Origin: Thiobacillus sp.
GTDB lineage: Bacteria; Pseudomonadota; Gammaproteobacteria; Burkholderiales; Thiobacillaceae
Direction of reading: 5' to 3'
NCBI GenBank assembly: GCA_024709165.1
Contig: JANJXF010000142.1
Coordinates: 1 to 57,990 of the forward strand
DNA length: 57,990 nucleotides
The stretch's first letter is position 1. Every line of letters starts with the position of its first letter. Position numbers and translations under genes: made by a program. Below are positions 44,871 to 55,182 of this stretch, one piece after another. The notes under the pieces are model-generated. The model was not told the origin of the DNA. It made no database searches and saw nothing but the letters and a program-made list of their open reading frames with translations.

Positions 44871-45811
44871 GCCGATGCCGCCACGGTTGCAGCCAGCCCC
44901 ACGTTCATCGAGTAAGGCGGAAGCCACCCGAGCTGCGAACGGATGGCAGAGCTGTCCACGTAAAGGGAACCCATCAGGCGGTTGAGCTCTGCCGTCCTCC
45001 CGAGCAGCCGACCCATCGCCTGGAGCATCCACGGCGGCACCGAAAACAGGCGTGCCGGGCGGCCCATCGCCTGTGCCAGCGCGCGAATCAGTTGCGGCGT
45101 CGAAACCGCCCTGCCATCGTCGAGCAGAAAAGTCCGGCCGGCGGCGTCGGGATGCTCCAGGCACAGACGAAGCGCATCCGTAAGATTGCCAAGGTAGAGC
45201 AGACTGCGATGGTTGTGGATCGCGTCCAGGGGCAACGGCCACCCCCGTTCGATTGCGTGTATCAGTTGCAGGAAGTTTGCCCTGACTCCCGGCCCGTACA
45301 CCAGAGGCGGCCGAAGAACGACGATCTCCAGGCCGGTTTCCCTCGAGATCCGATGCAAGCCCTGTTCAGCCTCCCATTTGGACATGGCGTAAACGCCCAC
45401 CGGCGCCGGCACGTCCGTCTCGCGGTAGGGCTGAGAGCTTCCCTCGCCGTTGACCTTGACCGTGCTCACGAAGACGAAGCGTTTCACACCAGCTTGTGCA
45501 GCCTGCCTGGCAAGACTGAGCGTCGCTTCGGTATTGATCTGCCGATAGACCGGCAAATCTCCGGCATCGCGTGCCGACGTGTCGTGTACACGCGCGGCCA
45601 GATGAATGATGCCGTCGCAGCCCGACAAGATGGCGCGCCAGTCAGTAACGGACCCGATATCCCCGACCACCGCCTCATCCGGCAGACCCACGCTGTTTCG
45701 CACCACGGGCGTGACCCGATGGTGCGATTGCACCAGGCCCTCGCACAAGGCGCGACCGACAAATCCGGCCGCACCCGTGACCGCCACCTGCAAGCCCTGC
45801 AATGTGTTCAT
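44867..45811 (-). CDS. Nucleotide-sugar 4-reductase/epimerase, WbpV/WbpK type
   Basis: This 314-residue extended SDR protein has VAVTGAAGFVGRALCEGL (NAD(P) site), IIHLAARVHDTS, FVSTVKVNGEGS and the catalytic YAMSKWEAE, with LRPPLVYGPGVRANFLQLI. Its neighbours (WbpL and WbpM types) suggest it reduces the 4-keto sugar made by the WbpM-like enzyme to UDP-QuiNAc or UDP-FucNAc; a simple UDP-hexose epimerase is the alternative. ATGA overlaps at both ends show tight translational coupling. Confidence 0.88.
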   Translation of the reverse strand: MNTLQGLQVAVTGAAGFVGRALCEGLVQSHHRVTPVVRNSVGLPDEAVVGDIGSVTDWRAILSGCDGIIHLAARVHDTSARDAGDLPVYRQINTEATLSLARQAAQAGVKRFVFVSTVKVNGEGSSQPYRETDVPAPVGVYAMSKWEAEQGLHRISRETGLEIVVLRPPLVYGPGVRANFLQLIHAIERGWPLPLDAIHNHRSLLYLGNLTDALRLCLEHPDAAGRTFLLDDGRAVSTPQLIRALAQAMGRPARLFSVPPWMLQAMGRLLGRTAELNRLMGSLYVDSSAIRSQLGWLPPYSMNVGLAATVAASA

Positions 45812-46560
45812 GAAGCACGTACCGCCCTGGGTGAACGCAACGCATATTTCCAGAAATAGCGCATCATGCTGCGCGCATGCCAGCGCATGAACTGCAAATT
45901 GTGTCGACTCGTGCGGCGCGCATTGTGAAACGCCTGCGTCTTGGGGCACGCGAGGACCTGTTGCCCAGCCAGCCCAAGCCGCATGCAGAGATCAACATCC
46001 TCGTAATACAGAAAGAAAGCTTCGTCGAAGCCTCCAACGCAGGCGAAGCTTTCAGAGCGAAGCAACATGAACATCCCACCCACCCAATCCGCGACGAATG
46101 TTTCATCATCCAGATGAAAGGAATAACGGCCATCACCCAGCCCTGCCATTTTCCCGGCCAACGAAGGCAGTGTCGGAAAATGACGGATGCTGTCCTCGAT
46201 CCTGCCGTCCATCGTCAGTACCGCGGGCGCGATTACCGCTCCGCCGAGCCGGGAAGCTTCCTTTATCAGCACTGGAAATGGGTTCTGTAAAATCCGGATA
46301 TCGGGGTTCATGACACAAAACCATTCACCCGTTGCCCGTTGAAAAGCAGCGTTATGGTTTGCGCCGAACCCTCTAGGCAGCGAATTCCGTATTATTGTCA
46401 ACGGGTATTCAAAATCCGCTGCGCTGAACGGCAGATCTTCGGAGACATTGAGCGTCAGAAAAACCTCGGCAGACGCGGATTCAAGCAAGAGCGAGAGATC
46501 CTGAAGAATCTGTCGAACCAGTTGTCCCTGGCCGTGGCTAACAATGGAAATGGAAATCAT
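45808..46560 (-). CDS. GT2-family glycosyltransferase
   Basis: This 250-residue GT-A enzyme, rhamnosyltransferase-like, has ISISIVSHGQGQLVRQIL, RNSLPRGFGANHNAAFQRATGEWFCVMNPDIRIL (the NPD acts as the DXD-like metal site), and VGGMFMLLRSESFACVGGFDEAFFLYYEDVDLCMRLGLAG with the ED base region. It is the first gene of the GT2-WbpV-WbpL-WbpM cassette and probably adds a sugar to the growing O-unit. The 189 bases upstream, toward hisG, hold no gene and no clear terminator. Confidence 0.92.
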   Translation of the reverse strand: MISISIVSHGQGQLVRQILQDLSLLLESASAEVFLTLNVSEDLPFSAADFEYPLTIIRNSLPRGFGANHNAAFQRATGEWFCVMNPDIRILQNPFPVLIKEASRLGGAVIAPAVLTMDGRIEDSIRHFPTLPSLAGKMAGLGDGRYSFHLDDETFVADWVGGMFMLLRSESFACVGGFDEAFFLYYEDVDLCMRLGLAGQQVLACPKTQAFHNARRTSRHNLQFMRWHARSMMRYFWKYALRSPRAVRAS

Positions 46561-46749
46561 CAGAGGCAGAGGGATCGCTCTCCAATTGGGAGGGGGTTCC
46601 CGGTAAGCAGTTCGGGATCATGCGAACTGGCCGCCTCCCGCAGGGCCGACCATGCCTATGGCGCAGCCTGAAAAATCCCCGATACGGCTGGCACAGGAAA
46701 ATAACACCACCTCACGCGAATTGAATACATACCTTTCCGCTCCAGGAAA

Positions 46750-47415
46750 TCATGGGGTTAACGCCTCATTTCTCGTTGCGACCGCAAACGCATCCACTAC
46801 CGGCTGAATCGCCTCCCGTTTGAGTTTCAAAGCCGCCTGATTCACCACCAGCCTCGAGCTGATGTCGCCGATGTGCTCGACGGCGACCAAGCCGTTGGCC
46901 CTGAGCGTTCCGCCGGTGGAGACGAGGTCGACAATGACGTCGGACAGGCCGACCAAGGGAGCAAGTTCCATTGAGCCGTACAACTTGATGAGGTTGATGT
47001 GCACGCCCTTGGCGGCAAAGTGTTCGCGGGCGGCGTTGACGTATTTGGTGGCGACGCGAATGCGCGCACCCTGCTTCACCTGTCCGGCATAGTCGTAGCC
47101 CTCGCGCACCGCGACCATCATGCGGCATGTGGCGATCCTGAGGTCGAGCGGCTGATACAGGCCGTTTCCACCGTGCTCGTTCAACACATCCTTGCCGGCG
47201 ACACCAAGGTCCGCCGCGCCGTACTGCACATAGGTCGGCACATCACTCGCACGCACGATGATGAGGCGCACATCGTCGCGGTTGGTGCCGATGATGAGCT
47301 TGCGCGAGGACTCTGGATTCTCTGACGGCGCGATACCTGCCGCAGCCAGCAGGGGCAAGGTTTCTTCGAAGATGCGGCCTTTTGACAGGGCGACGGTGAT
47401 GCCGGTATGGGTCAT
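46750..47415 (-). CDS. hisG: ATP phosphoribosyltransferase, short form
   Basis: HisG catalyses the first step of histidine synthesis. The 221-residue length is the short form that needs the HisZ subunit. It has [42 protein letters not shown] and the PRPP-binding [24 protein letters not shown] 47415 begins the conserved start. It follows murA by 10 bases, the usual order, but the expected hisD and other his genes do not follow; the glycan cassette does. Confidence 0.96.
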   Translation of the reverse strand: MTHTGITVALSKGRIFEETLPLLAAAGIAPSENPESSRKLIIGTNRDDVRLIIVRASDVPTYVQYGAADLGVAGKDVLNEHGGNGLYQPLDLRIATCRMMVAVREGYDYAGQVKQGARIRVATKYVNAAREHFAAKGVHINLIKLYGSMELAPLVGLSDVIVDLVSTGGTLRANGLVAVEHIGDISSRLVVNQAALKLKREAIQPVVDAFAVATRNEALTP

Positions 47416-47425
47416 GTTCTCGCGC

Positions 47426-48679
<1,254 letters not shown>

Positions 48680-48916
48680 TCAGCGACTGGCCCAGTCCTC
48701 AGGCGTGTAGGTCTTCATCGACAATGCGTGGATCTGCGCGTGCATGCGCGTGCCGAGCGCATCGTAGACAAGGCGGTGCTGCTGCACCATGTTCTTCCCG
48801 GCAAAGGCGGGGCTGACGATAACCGCCTGGAAATGCTGGCCGTCACCGTCCAGTTCGATGTGATCGCAGGAGAGCTTTTCGGTGATCCAGCCCTTGATGT
48901 CGTCGGGAGTAACCAT
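48680..48916 (-). CDS. ibaG: BolA/IbaG-family protein
   Basis: This 78-residue BolA-like protein, MVTPDDIKGWITEKL..HIELDGDGQHFQAVIVSPAFAGKNMVQQHRLVYDALGTRMHAQIHALSMKTYTPEDW, has the class II KH-like fold and the conserved His that ligates a 2Fe-2S cluster with monothiol glutaredoxins. It touches murA on the same strand, the ibaG-murA arrangement. A role in iron-sulfur or acid-stress physiology is known for relatives. Confidence 0.92.
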   Translation of the reverse strand: MVTPDDIKGWITEKLSCDHIELDGDGQHFQAVIVSPAFAGKNMVQQHRLVYDALGTRMHAQIHALSMKTYTPEDWASR

Positions 48917-48958
48917 GCGCGTCGTGCCTCGCTTTGTTGCCGGCGCCCCCAGCGGGAG

Positions 48959-49714
48959 CTAGTGCCTGAGTTTGTAGCCGCTTCGCAGCAGCATGAGGGA
49001 AAACGCGGATATTGCCACAAAGCTGCCCCCGGCGACCAGCAGGCCGAACCAGGGATCGGCATCGGCCTGGCCGATGAAGGCGTAGCGAAAGCCATCGATC
49101 AGGTAGAACACGGGGTTGAAGCGCGACACCGCCTGCCAGAAGGACGGCAGCGAATGGATCGAGTAGAACACGCCCGACAGGAAGGTAAGCGGCAGAATCA
49201 GGAAGTTCTGGAACGCGGCGAGCTGATCGTATTTCTCCGCCCAGATGCCGGCGACGATGCCGACGGCGCCGAGGTTGGTGCAGGCGAGGAGCGCGAACGC
49301 CAGCAACCACCCCGGGTGTGGAACCTGCCACGGCGCAAACCACAGCGCCACCACCCACACGCCGGCGCCCACCACCAGACCGCGGACGACCGCGGCCCCC
49401 AGATAAGCGAGAAAGAATTCCAGATACGAAAGCGGCGGCAGCAGGACGAACACGATGTTGCCCTGCATTTTCGACTGGATGAGGCTGGACGAGCTGTTGG
49501 CAAAGGCGTTCTGCAGCATGCTCATCATCACCAGCCCCGGCACCAGGAAGCCGGAGTAGGCGACGCCCGGAAACGGCTGCACATGGTCTTCCAGAACGTG
49601 GGAAAAAATCAGGAGGTAGAGCAGCGCGGTGACCACGGGGGCAACGACGGTCTGCACCACGACCTTCCAGAAACGCAACAGTTCCTTGTGGAAGAGTGCA
49701 GGAAATCCGCCCAT
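48959..49714 (-). CDS. ABC-2 type transporter permease, YadH-like
   Basis: This 251-residue permease with six helices starts FPALFHKELLRFWKVVVQTVVAPVVTALLYLLIF and has VAYSGFLVPGLVMMSMLQNAFANSSSSLIQSKMQGNIVFVLLPPLS, the ABC-2 signature. It pairs with the ATPase gene at 49834. Such exporters near mla genes are of unknown substrate. The 119-base gap between the two genes contains no ORF that I trust. Confidence 0.92.
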   Translation of the reverse strand: MGGFPALFHKELLRFWKVVVQTVVAPVVTALLYLLIFSHVLEDHVQPFPGVAYSGFLVPGLVMMSMLQNAFANSSSSLIQSKMQGNIVFVLLPPLSYLEFFLAYLGAAVVRGLVVGAGVWVVALWFAPWQVPHPGWLLAFALLACTNLGAVGIVAGIWAEKYDQLAAFQNFLILPLTFLSGVFYSIHSLPSFWQAVSRFNPVFYLIDGFRYAFIGQADADPWFGLLVAGGSFVAISAFSLMLLRSGYKLRH

Positions 49715-49833
49715 TTACGCCTTGGCACCATAAAGATCCGCGGAAACGGTGCACTCGCCGCGACTGACTCCGCCGTGCAACTGCGCACCTTCGGACCGAG
49801 GGCAGCACCTCGTGCAACAGCGTGCGAGTTGTC

Positions 49834-50739
49834 TCATGTACGCCCCATGATGTCAGTGAAGACATCCTCCAGATCGGGCTCTTGCAAACGCAGTTCCTGC
49901 ACACGCAAGCCGGCCGCACGCAAATCTGCGAGCAGGCTTTCCAGCTCGACGTAGTCGCCGAAGTTGACACGCCAGACGCCGTCGTCGTCACGCTGCATGC
50001 GTTCCTGCCAGACGGTCGGCACCGTGTCGGCATTGAGGCGCAGTTGCGCACAATGTTCGTGCGTCCGGCGCAGCAGGTTGCGTGTGGTGTCGCAGGCGAC
50101 GATGCGGCCGCTTTTCAGCATGGCGATGCGGCCACACAGGGCCTGAGCCTCTTCCAGGTAGTGCGTGGTCAGCAGAATGGTGTGACCCTCGCGGTTGAGG
50201 CGGCTGATGAACGCCCACAACGAGCGGCGCAGGTCAACGTCGACACCGGCGGTCGGCTCGTCGAGCACGATCACGGGAGGCTTGTGCACCAGGGCCTGCG
50301 CCACCAGCAGGCGCCGCTTCATGCCACCGGAGAGATCCTGGGTACCTTTGTCCGCATGCGGCGTCAGCGCGAGATGATGCATGATTTCCTCGATCCAGTC
50401 GTCGTTGCGACGCAGACCAAAATATCCGGACTGGATACGCAAGGTTTCGCGCACGTTGAAGAAGGGATCGTAGACCAGTTCCTGCGGCACCACGCCAAGC
50501 GCGCGGCGTGCGGCACGGTAATCGCGCACGACGTCGTGGCCCATGACCGCGGCGATCCCCGCATCGGCGCGCGCGAGTCCCGCGAGGATGGAGATCAGCG
50601 TGGTCTTGCCCGCTCCATTGGGGCCCAGCAGGCCGAAGAACTCGCCAGGCTGGAGGTCGAGCGAGACACCGTCCAATGCCTGCGTGGTACGGAAGCGCTT
50701 GCGCAGGCCCTCGACACGGATCGCTGGCGGTGCGTTCAT
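49834..50739 (-). CDS. ABC transporter ATP-binding protein, YadG-like
   Basis: This 301-residue ATPase has Walker A GPNGAGKTTL (about residues 38-47), the signature LSGGMKRRLLVAQAL, Walker B VIVLDEPTAGVD and the H-loop LLTTHYLEEAQAL. The C-terminal 80 residues form the usual extension of ABC-2 exporter ATPases. It overlaps mlaB by ATGA and is probably in the mla transcription unit. Confidence 0.94.
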   Translation of the reverse strand: MNAPPAIRVEGLRKRFRTTQALDGVSLDLQPGEFFGLLGPNGAGKTTLISILAGLARADAGIAAVMGHDVVRDYRAARRALGVVPQELVYDPFFNVRETLRIQSGYFGLRRNDDWIEEIMHHLALTPHADKGTQDLSGGMKRRLLVAQALVHKPPVIVLDEPTAGVDVDLRRSLWAFISRLNREGHTILLTTHYLEEAQALCGRIAMLKSGRIVACDTTRNLLRRTHEHCAQLRLNADTVPTVWQERMQRDDDGVWRVNFGDYVELESLLADLRAAGLRVQELRLQEPDLEDVFTDIMGRT

Positions 50740-51005
50740 GCGGGCAGGAGGTCGGGCACTCCGTAGAGGTCGGCCAGCGTGGCGAAACTGGCAGGTAGCC
50801 CGCTACAGGTGAGTTTGCCGTGGTTCTGGCGCATGGCGCTGAACACCAGCGCGAGCGCGGCGGAATCTGCACGCTCGACGGCAGCGAAGTCCAGCACGTC
50901 GATCCCGGCGACGAGCTGTGGCCGCAATTCGCGCAACAGGCCGCCGACCGTATCGACAGTCACCGTGCCCTCGATGCGGCAACGCCCACCCTCGCAGCGA
51001 ATCAC
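50736..51005 (-). CDS. mlaB: STAS-domain protein MlaB
   Basis: This 89-residue STAS protein, CRIEGTVTVDTVGGLLRELRPQLVAGIDVLDFAAVERADSAALALVFSAMRQ, has the ADSAALAL segment typical of MlaB. It binds the MlaF ATPase and stabilises the MlaFEDB complex. It overlaps mlaC upstream and the YadG-like gene downstream by ATGA. Confidence 0.9.
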   Translation of the reverse strand: MIRCEGGRCRIEGTVTVDTVGGLLRELRPQLVAGIDVLDFAAVERADSAALALVFSAMRQNHGKLTCSGLPASFATLADLYGVPDLLPA

Positions 51006-51637
51006 GAGCCGGAAGGCGCCGCGGGTTTGCCCGATGCGGCGCGGGCGGACTGGGCGGAGAGGGTCTTGATGAGGCCGTCCATGCCCTGCTGGCGGATGGT
51101 GTTCGAGAACGACGCGCGGTAGTTGGTTACCAGGCTCACGCTGTCGATCGTGACATCGTAGACCTTCCAGCCAAAGTCCGTCTTGTACATGCTGTAGTCG
51201 ATGGGAATCGGCTGGCCACCGGGCTGGCGGATTTCCGAGCGCACGGTGACATCGGTGGCGTCGGGCTTCATCACCAGCGGCTTGAATTCGACGCTCTGGT
51301 TGGAAAACGCGGTCAGCGACGCCGAATAGGTGCGTACCAGCAGGTTGCGGAACTCGGCGACGAGCGCCTGTTTCTGCTGTGGCGTGGCGCGCGGCCAGTG
51401 CTTGCCGATCACCAGTTGGGTCATGCGGTTGAAGTCGAAATGCGGCAGCACCTTGGCTTCGACCAGTTGCAGCACCTTGGCAGAATTGCCGCTCTGGATG
51501 TCCTTGTCCTGCTTGAGAAGCGCCAGCACGTCCTGCGTCGTGGTGCGTGCCAGCACATCGGGCGGGGTGTTGTTGTCGGCCTGCGCCGCTGCGGCGCCGA
51601 AGATCAGCGCCAGCGCTAGAAGGAAAGAGCGCAACAT
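51002..51637 (-). CDS. mlaC: Periplasmic phospholipid-binding protein MlaC
   Basis: This 211-residue protein has a signal peptide (MLRSFLLALALIFGAAAAQA) and the MlaC/Ttg2D domain: LVEAKVLPHFDFNRMTQLVIGKHWPRATPQQKQALVAEFRNLLVRTYSASL, then GWKVYDVTIDSVSLVTNYRASFSNTIRQQGMDGLIKTL. It ferries phospholipids between the outer membrane and the inner-membrane Mla complex. It lies between the TolC-type gene and mlaB. Confidence 0.95.
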   Translation of the reverse strand: MLRSFLLALALIFGAAAAQADNNTPPDVLARTTTQDVLALLKQDKDIQSGNSAKVLQLVEAKVLPHFDFNRMTQLVIGKHWPRATPQQKQALVAEFRNLLVRTYSASLTAFSNQSVEFKPLVMKPDATDVTVRSEIRQPGGQPIPIDYSMYKTDFGWKVYDVTIDSVSLVTNYRASFSNTIRQQGMDGLIKTLSAQSARAASGKPAAPSGS

Positions 51638-51687
51638 AATGATGGAAGTCCCTGTGTTCGGATTGTCGTCAGATAGACGCCCGCAAG

Positions 51688-53049
51688 TCAGCGGAGTTCA
51701 CCCGATAGTCGCGCCAGCTGGGCGACGTTCATGTTGTAGTCGTTGATCGTGCGCAAGTATTCGGTCTGCGTCAGAACGTAGCTCTTCATCGCATCGGCAA
51801 CCTTGTCCGCGCCTTCGAGGCCGGCGGAGAAGTCGGCCAGCGTGGCCACCATCCAGCGCCGCGCCGCGGCAGCGCCCTCGGCCAGGTCGCGCTGCGCCTC
51901 GTAGTTGGCCTGGGCGTTGGCATAGGCTTCGCTGACCTCATAGGGAATGCCGGCGAGCGCGAATGCTTTCTTGTGGTTGAGCGCTTCGAGCTCGGCCTGC
52001 GCCTGCTCGACGCGTGCACTGGCCGCGCCAAACACGCTGTCCCATTTCACCCCCACCACCGGCGTCAGGCCCGCGCTGTTGAAGGGATCGTAGAGATAGG
52101 GGTTGTCGAGCCGCTCGCGCCGCGAGGCGTAGTTGGCCTGGCCCACCACGCCGGCGTACACGTCGGGCATGCGGTCGGCCTTCTTCGCGTCGAGCAGCGC
52201 GCGGCGGGTACGCAGACCGGCCTCGAGCTGCTGCATTTCGGCACGTTCCTGCAGCGCGCGCGACTGGAATTCCGCTAGCTCGACCTGCGGGAAGGGCACG
52301 GGCTCGATGCGGGCATCGGCCACCGCAAACTGGGATTTGAGTCCCGCGCCGGTCAGCACCCTGAGGCCGTCGAGGCTGATCTTCTCGACCGCGCGCGCCT
52401 GGTAGGTGTACTTGGCGAGCAGACCGCGCGCTGTCTGCAGCGCATACAGGTCGGACTGGCGCGATTCGCCGGTTTCTTCCTTCAGGTTGCGTTCGACCGA
52501 GGCAATGGCATTGTTCAACCTCGCCTGCATGTCCTCCATGAACACACGGATGTCGCGCGCGGTAAGGTAGCCGAAATAGGCACGCTTGGTGTCGTAGACG
52601 ATATCGCTGCGGGTCTGCTTGAGTTCACCGCGCTTGAGATCGACATTGCCCTGCGCCGCCTCGCCATAGCGCTCCACCTTGCCAAAGGTATACAGCGGTT
52701 TGATGAGGGCAAAATCGAGGTGAGTCCAGTCGGAGACGCCATCGAGCTTATCGCCATCCGCGCGTGGTGTGGTTCCCGAAAAAGCGCCGCCCTGATAGAA
52801 GCCGCCCTCGGCCTCGGGTGCCAGGCCGATGAAGGCGTTGGCGCTGATGCGCCAGCCAGCGTTACCCTTGACTTCGTTCATGAGTCCGCGCGCCGCCTCG
52901 ACGACCTGTTCGCGCTCCTTGATGCGCGGATCGGCCGCAAGGCTCATCTCGACCGCCTGCGGCAGAGTGATCGTCTCCGCGTGCGTGGGCAGTGTCGCCA
53001 GCACGAGACCCGCTGCCATCAGTACCCGGGTAAGCGCGTGGGGTTTCAT
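51688..53049 (-). CDS. TolC-family outer membrane protein
   Basis: This 453-residue protein has a signal peptide (to about HAE26) and two OEP repeats of long helices. The N-terminus ITLPQAVEMSLAADPRIKEREQVVEAARGLMNEVKGN and the later ALQERAEMQQLEAGLRTRRALLDAKKADRMPDVYAGV are typical. It lies in the mla operon between mlaD (ATGA overlap) and mlaC, where many relatives have mlaA/vacJ. Whether it acts with the Mla complex or with the downstream YadGH-like exporter is not known. Confidence 0.9.
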   Translation of the reverse strand: MKPHALTRVLMAAGLVLATLPTHAETITLPQAVEMSLAADPRIKEREQVVEAARGLMNEVKGNAGWRISANAFIGLAPEAEGGFYQGGAFSGTTPRADGDKLDGVSDWTHLDFALIKPLYTFGKVERYGEAAQGNVDLKRGELKQTRSDIVYDTKRAYFGYLTARDIRVFMEDMQARLNNAIASVERNLKEETGESRQSDLYALQTARGLLAKYTYQARAVEKISLDGLRVLTGAGLKSQFAVADARIEPVPFPQVELAEFQSRALQERAEMQQLEAGLRTRRALLDAKKADRMPDVYAGVVGQANYASRRERLDNPYLYDPFNSAGLTPVVGVKWDSVFGAASARVEQAQAELEALNHKKAFALAGIPYEVSEAYANAQANYEAQRDLAEGAAAARRWMVATLADFSAGLEGADKVADAMKSYVLTQTEYLRTINDYNMNVAQLARLSGELR

Positions 53050-53513
53050 TGGGGTGTTCCTTCCTGAGCCTTGCCGTAAATGAACTGCCCGATCAGATTT
53101 TCCAGCACCACCGCTGACTGGGTGAGGGTGATGCGATCCTTGTCCTTCAGTTTCTGCTCGTCGCCGCCCGCTTCGAGGCCGATGTACTGTTCGCCGAGCA
53201 GGCCCGATGTCATGATCGCGGCGGAGGTGTCCATGGGGAAAGCATAGCGCTTGTCGATGCGCAGTGTTACCGCAGCCTCGTAGGTTTCGTTGTCGAAACG
53301 GATGTCGGCCACCCGCCCCACCACCACGCCAGCGCTCTTCACCGGGGCGCGCGGCTTCAACCCGCCGATATTGTCGAAGCGCGCGATGATTTCATAGCTG
53401 TCAGCCGTTTTTACGGTATTCATGCTGCCGACCTTGAGCGCCAGGAACAGCAGCGAGACGATACCGGCGATGACGAATAATCCCACCCAGAGGTCGAGTA
53501 CGGTTCTGTTCAT
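53046..53513 (-). CDS. mlaD: MCE-domain protein MlaD
   Basis: This 155-residue protein has one N-terminal transmembrane helix (about 9-27, LWVGLFVIAGIVSLLFLALKVG) and one MCE domain (YEIIARFDNIGGLKPRAPVKSAGVVVGRVADIRFD..YAFPMDTSAAIMTSGLLGEQYIGLEAGGDEQKL). Its hexamer forms the periplasmic lipid channel of the MlaFEDB complex. It is separated from mlaE by two bases and overlaps the TolC-type gene. Confidence 0.95.
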   Translation of the reverse strand: MNRTVLDLWVGLFVIAGIVSLLFLALKVGSMNTVKTADSYEIIARFDNIGGLKPRAPVKSAGVVVGRVADIRFDNETYEAAVTLRIDKRYAFPMDTSAAIMTSGLLGEQYIGLEAGGDEQKLKDKDRITLTQSAVVLENLIGQFIYGKAQEGTPQ

Positions 53514-53515
53514 TG

Positions 53516-54304
53516 TCAGTTGATTCCCCGGAACATGAATGCGGTCAGGGCGAAATCCAGCGCCAGCACGGCGAGGCTGGAGGTCACCACAGTGCGCGTG
53601 GTGGCGCCGGATACGCCTTCTGCGGTCGGCGGCGCGTCGTAGCCCTCGAACAGGGCGATGGTGGTGATGGCGATGCCGAACACCACACTCTTGATGACGC
53701 CGTTCAGGATGTCCTGCTCGAAATCGACCGCGCCCTGCATCTGCGACCAGAACGAGCCTTCGTCGACGCCGATCAGGTGCACGCCGACGAGATAACCGCC
53801 GAAAATGCCCATCGCAGAGAACAGCGCAGCCAGCACGGGCATCGAGATGACCCCCGCCCAGAAGCGCGGTGCGACCACGCGCGCGATCGGATCGACCGCC
53901 ATCATTTCCATCGCGGAGAGCTGCTCGGTCGCTTTCATCAGGCCGATCTCCGCGGTGATTGCCGAACCGGCCCGGCTGGCGAACAGGAGTCCCGCGAGAA
54001 CCGGCCCCAGTTCACGCACCAGCGACAGCGCCACCAGCGTACCCAGCGCCGATTCCGAGCCGTAGCGCTGCAGCGTCTCGTAGCCTTGCAGGCCGAGCAC
54101 CATGCCGACGAACAGGCCGGACACCAGGATGATGATGAGCGAGAGCACGCCGCTGAAATACATCTCGCGGATGGTCAAGCCGAAGCGCTGGAACGCCGTA
54201 CCCGAATGCAGCAGCATCACCCCGAAGAAGCGCGCGGCGAAACCGATGCGCCAGACGCCCTCGATGGTGCGCTGTCCCAGCCCCTCGATCGACCGCCTAA
54301 GCAC
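53516..54304 (-). CDS. mlaE: Lipid ABC transporter permease MlaE
   Basis: This 262-residue permease has the MlaE signature: [95 protein letters not shown], where ELGPV and the coupling segment are conserved. Its start overlaps the mlaF stop by 8 bases. Confidence 0.96.
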   Translation of the reverse strand: MLRRSIEGLGQRTIEGVWRIGFAARFFGVMLLHSGTAFQRFGLTIREMYFSGVLSLIIILVSGLFVGMVLGLQGYETLQRYGSESALGTLVALSLVRELGPVLAGLLFASRAGSAITAEIGLMKATEQLSAMEMMAVDPIARVVAPRFWAGVISMPVLAALFSAMGIFGGYLVGVHLIGVDEGSFWSQMQGAVDFEQDILNGVIKSVVFGIAITTIALFEGYDAPPTAEGVSGATTRTVVTSSLAVLALDFALTAFMFRGIN

Positions 54305-55145
54305 CTTGCGCCTCCAATCCCAGATCCTCGGCGTACGTCGGCGCGGGGTAATGGAAAGGCATCGGGCCGTCGGCCTCGCCGTGCACGAACTGGTGCACGT
54401 AGGGCAGGGTCGAGGCGCGGATCTCGTCCGCCGTACCTTCAGCGACGATCACCCCTTCCGAGACAAAATACACGTAATCCACGATCTTCAGCGATTCCTG
54501 CACATCATGCGTCACGACAAGCGAAGTCAGGCCTAGGGTGTCGGTCAGGCGGCGGATCAGGTTTCCGGTCACCCCCAGCGAAATCGGGTCGAGTCCGGCG
54601 AAGGGCTCGTCGTACATCACCAGCATGGGGTCGAGCGCGATCGCACGCGCCAGCGCGACCCGGCGCGCCATGCCGCCCGACAGTTCAGAGGGCATGAGGT
54701 CCGCCGCGCCACGCAGCCCCACCGCGTGCAGCTTCATCAGCACCAGGTCGCGAATGGCATCCTCCGGCAGGTCGGTATGCTCGCGCAACTGGAACGCCAC
54801 GTTGTCGAACACCGAGATGTCGGTGAACAGCGCGCCGAACTGGAACAGCATGCCCATCTTGCGGCGCAGGCGATACAGGCCGGCACGATCAAGCTCGCCC
54901 ACCGATTCGCCCGCCACCCGTACCGTGCCCTGTCCCGCTCGCACCTGGCCGCCGATCAGCCGCAGCAGAGTGGTCTTGCCGCAGCCGCTGCTGCCCATGA
55001 TGGCGACCACCTGGCCGCGTCGGGCGGTCAAATTGATCCCCTTGAGAACCTGGCGGACACCGTAGCCGAAGGTTGCGTCCGTGATTTCGACCAGCGTGTC
55101 GTCTTGCAAGCTTTTGACCCGTAGGCAGTGCCCAAAGCCGCTCAT
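54297..55145 (-). CDS. mlaF: Lipid ABC transporter ATPase MlaF
   Basis: This ATPase of about 282 residues drives Mla lipid transport. It has Walker [11 protein letters not shown], signature [15 protein letters not shown], Walker [14 protein letters not shown] and H-loop VVTHDVQE, plus the MlaF-type ending [16 protein letters not shown]. The start is uncertain: ATG 55145 is used, but TTG before [11 protein letters not shown] (24 codons in) would also fit. It is the first gene of the mla run. Confidence 0.93.
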   Translation of the reverse strand: MSGFGHCLRVKSLQDDTLVEITDATFGYGVRQVLKGINLTARRGQVVAIMGSSGCGKTTLLRLIGGQVRAGQGTVRVAGESVGELDRAGLYRLRRKMGMLFQFGALFTDISVFDNVAFQLREHTDLPEDAIRDLVLMKLHAVGLRGAADLMPSELSGGMARRVALARAIALDPMLVMYDEPFAGLDPISLGVTGNLIRRLTDTLGLTSLVVTHDVQESLKIVDYVYFVSEGVIVAEGTADEIRASTLPYVHQFVHGEADGPMPFHYPAPTYAEDLGLEAQGA

Positions 55146-55182
55146 TCTACCCGAGTGCGACGGGGTCCCGCACACCCTGGGC

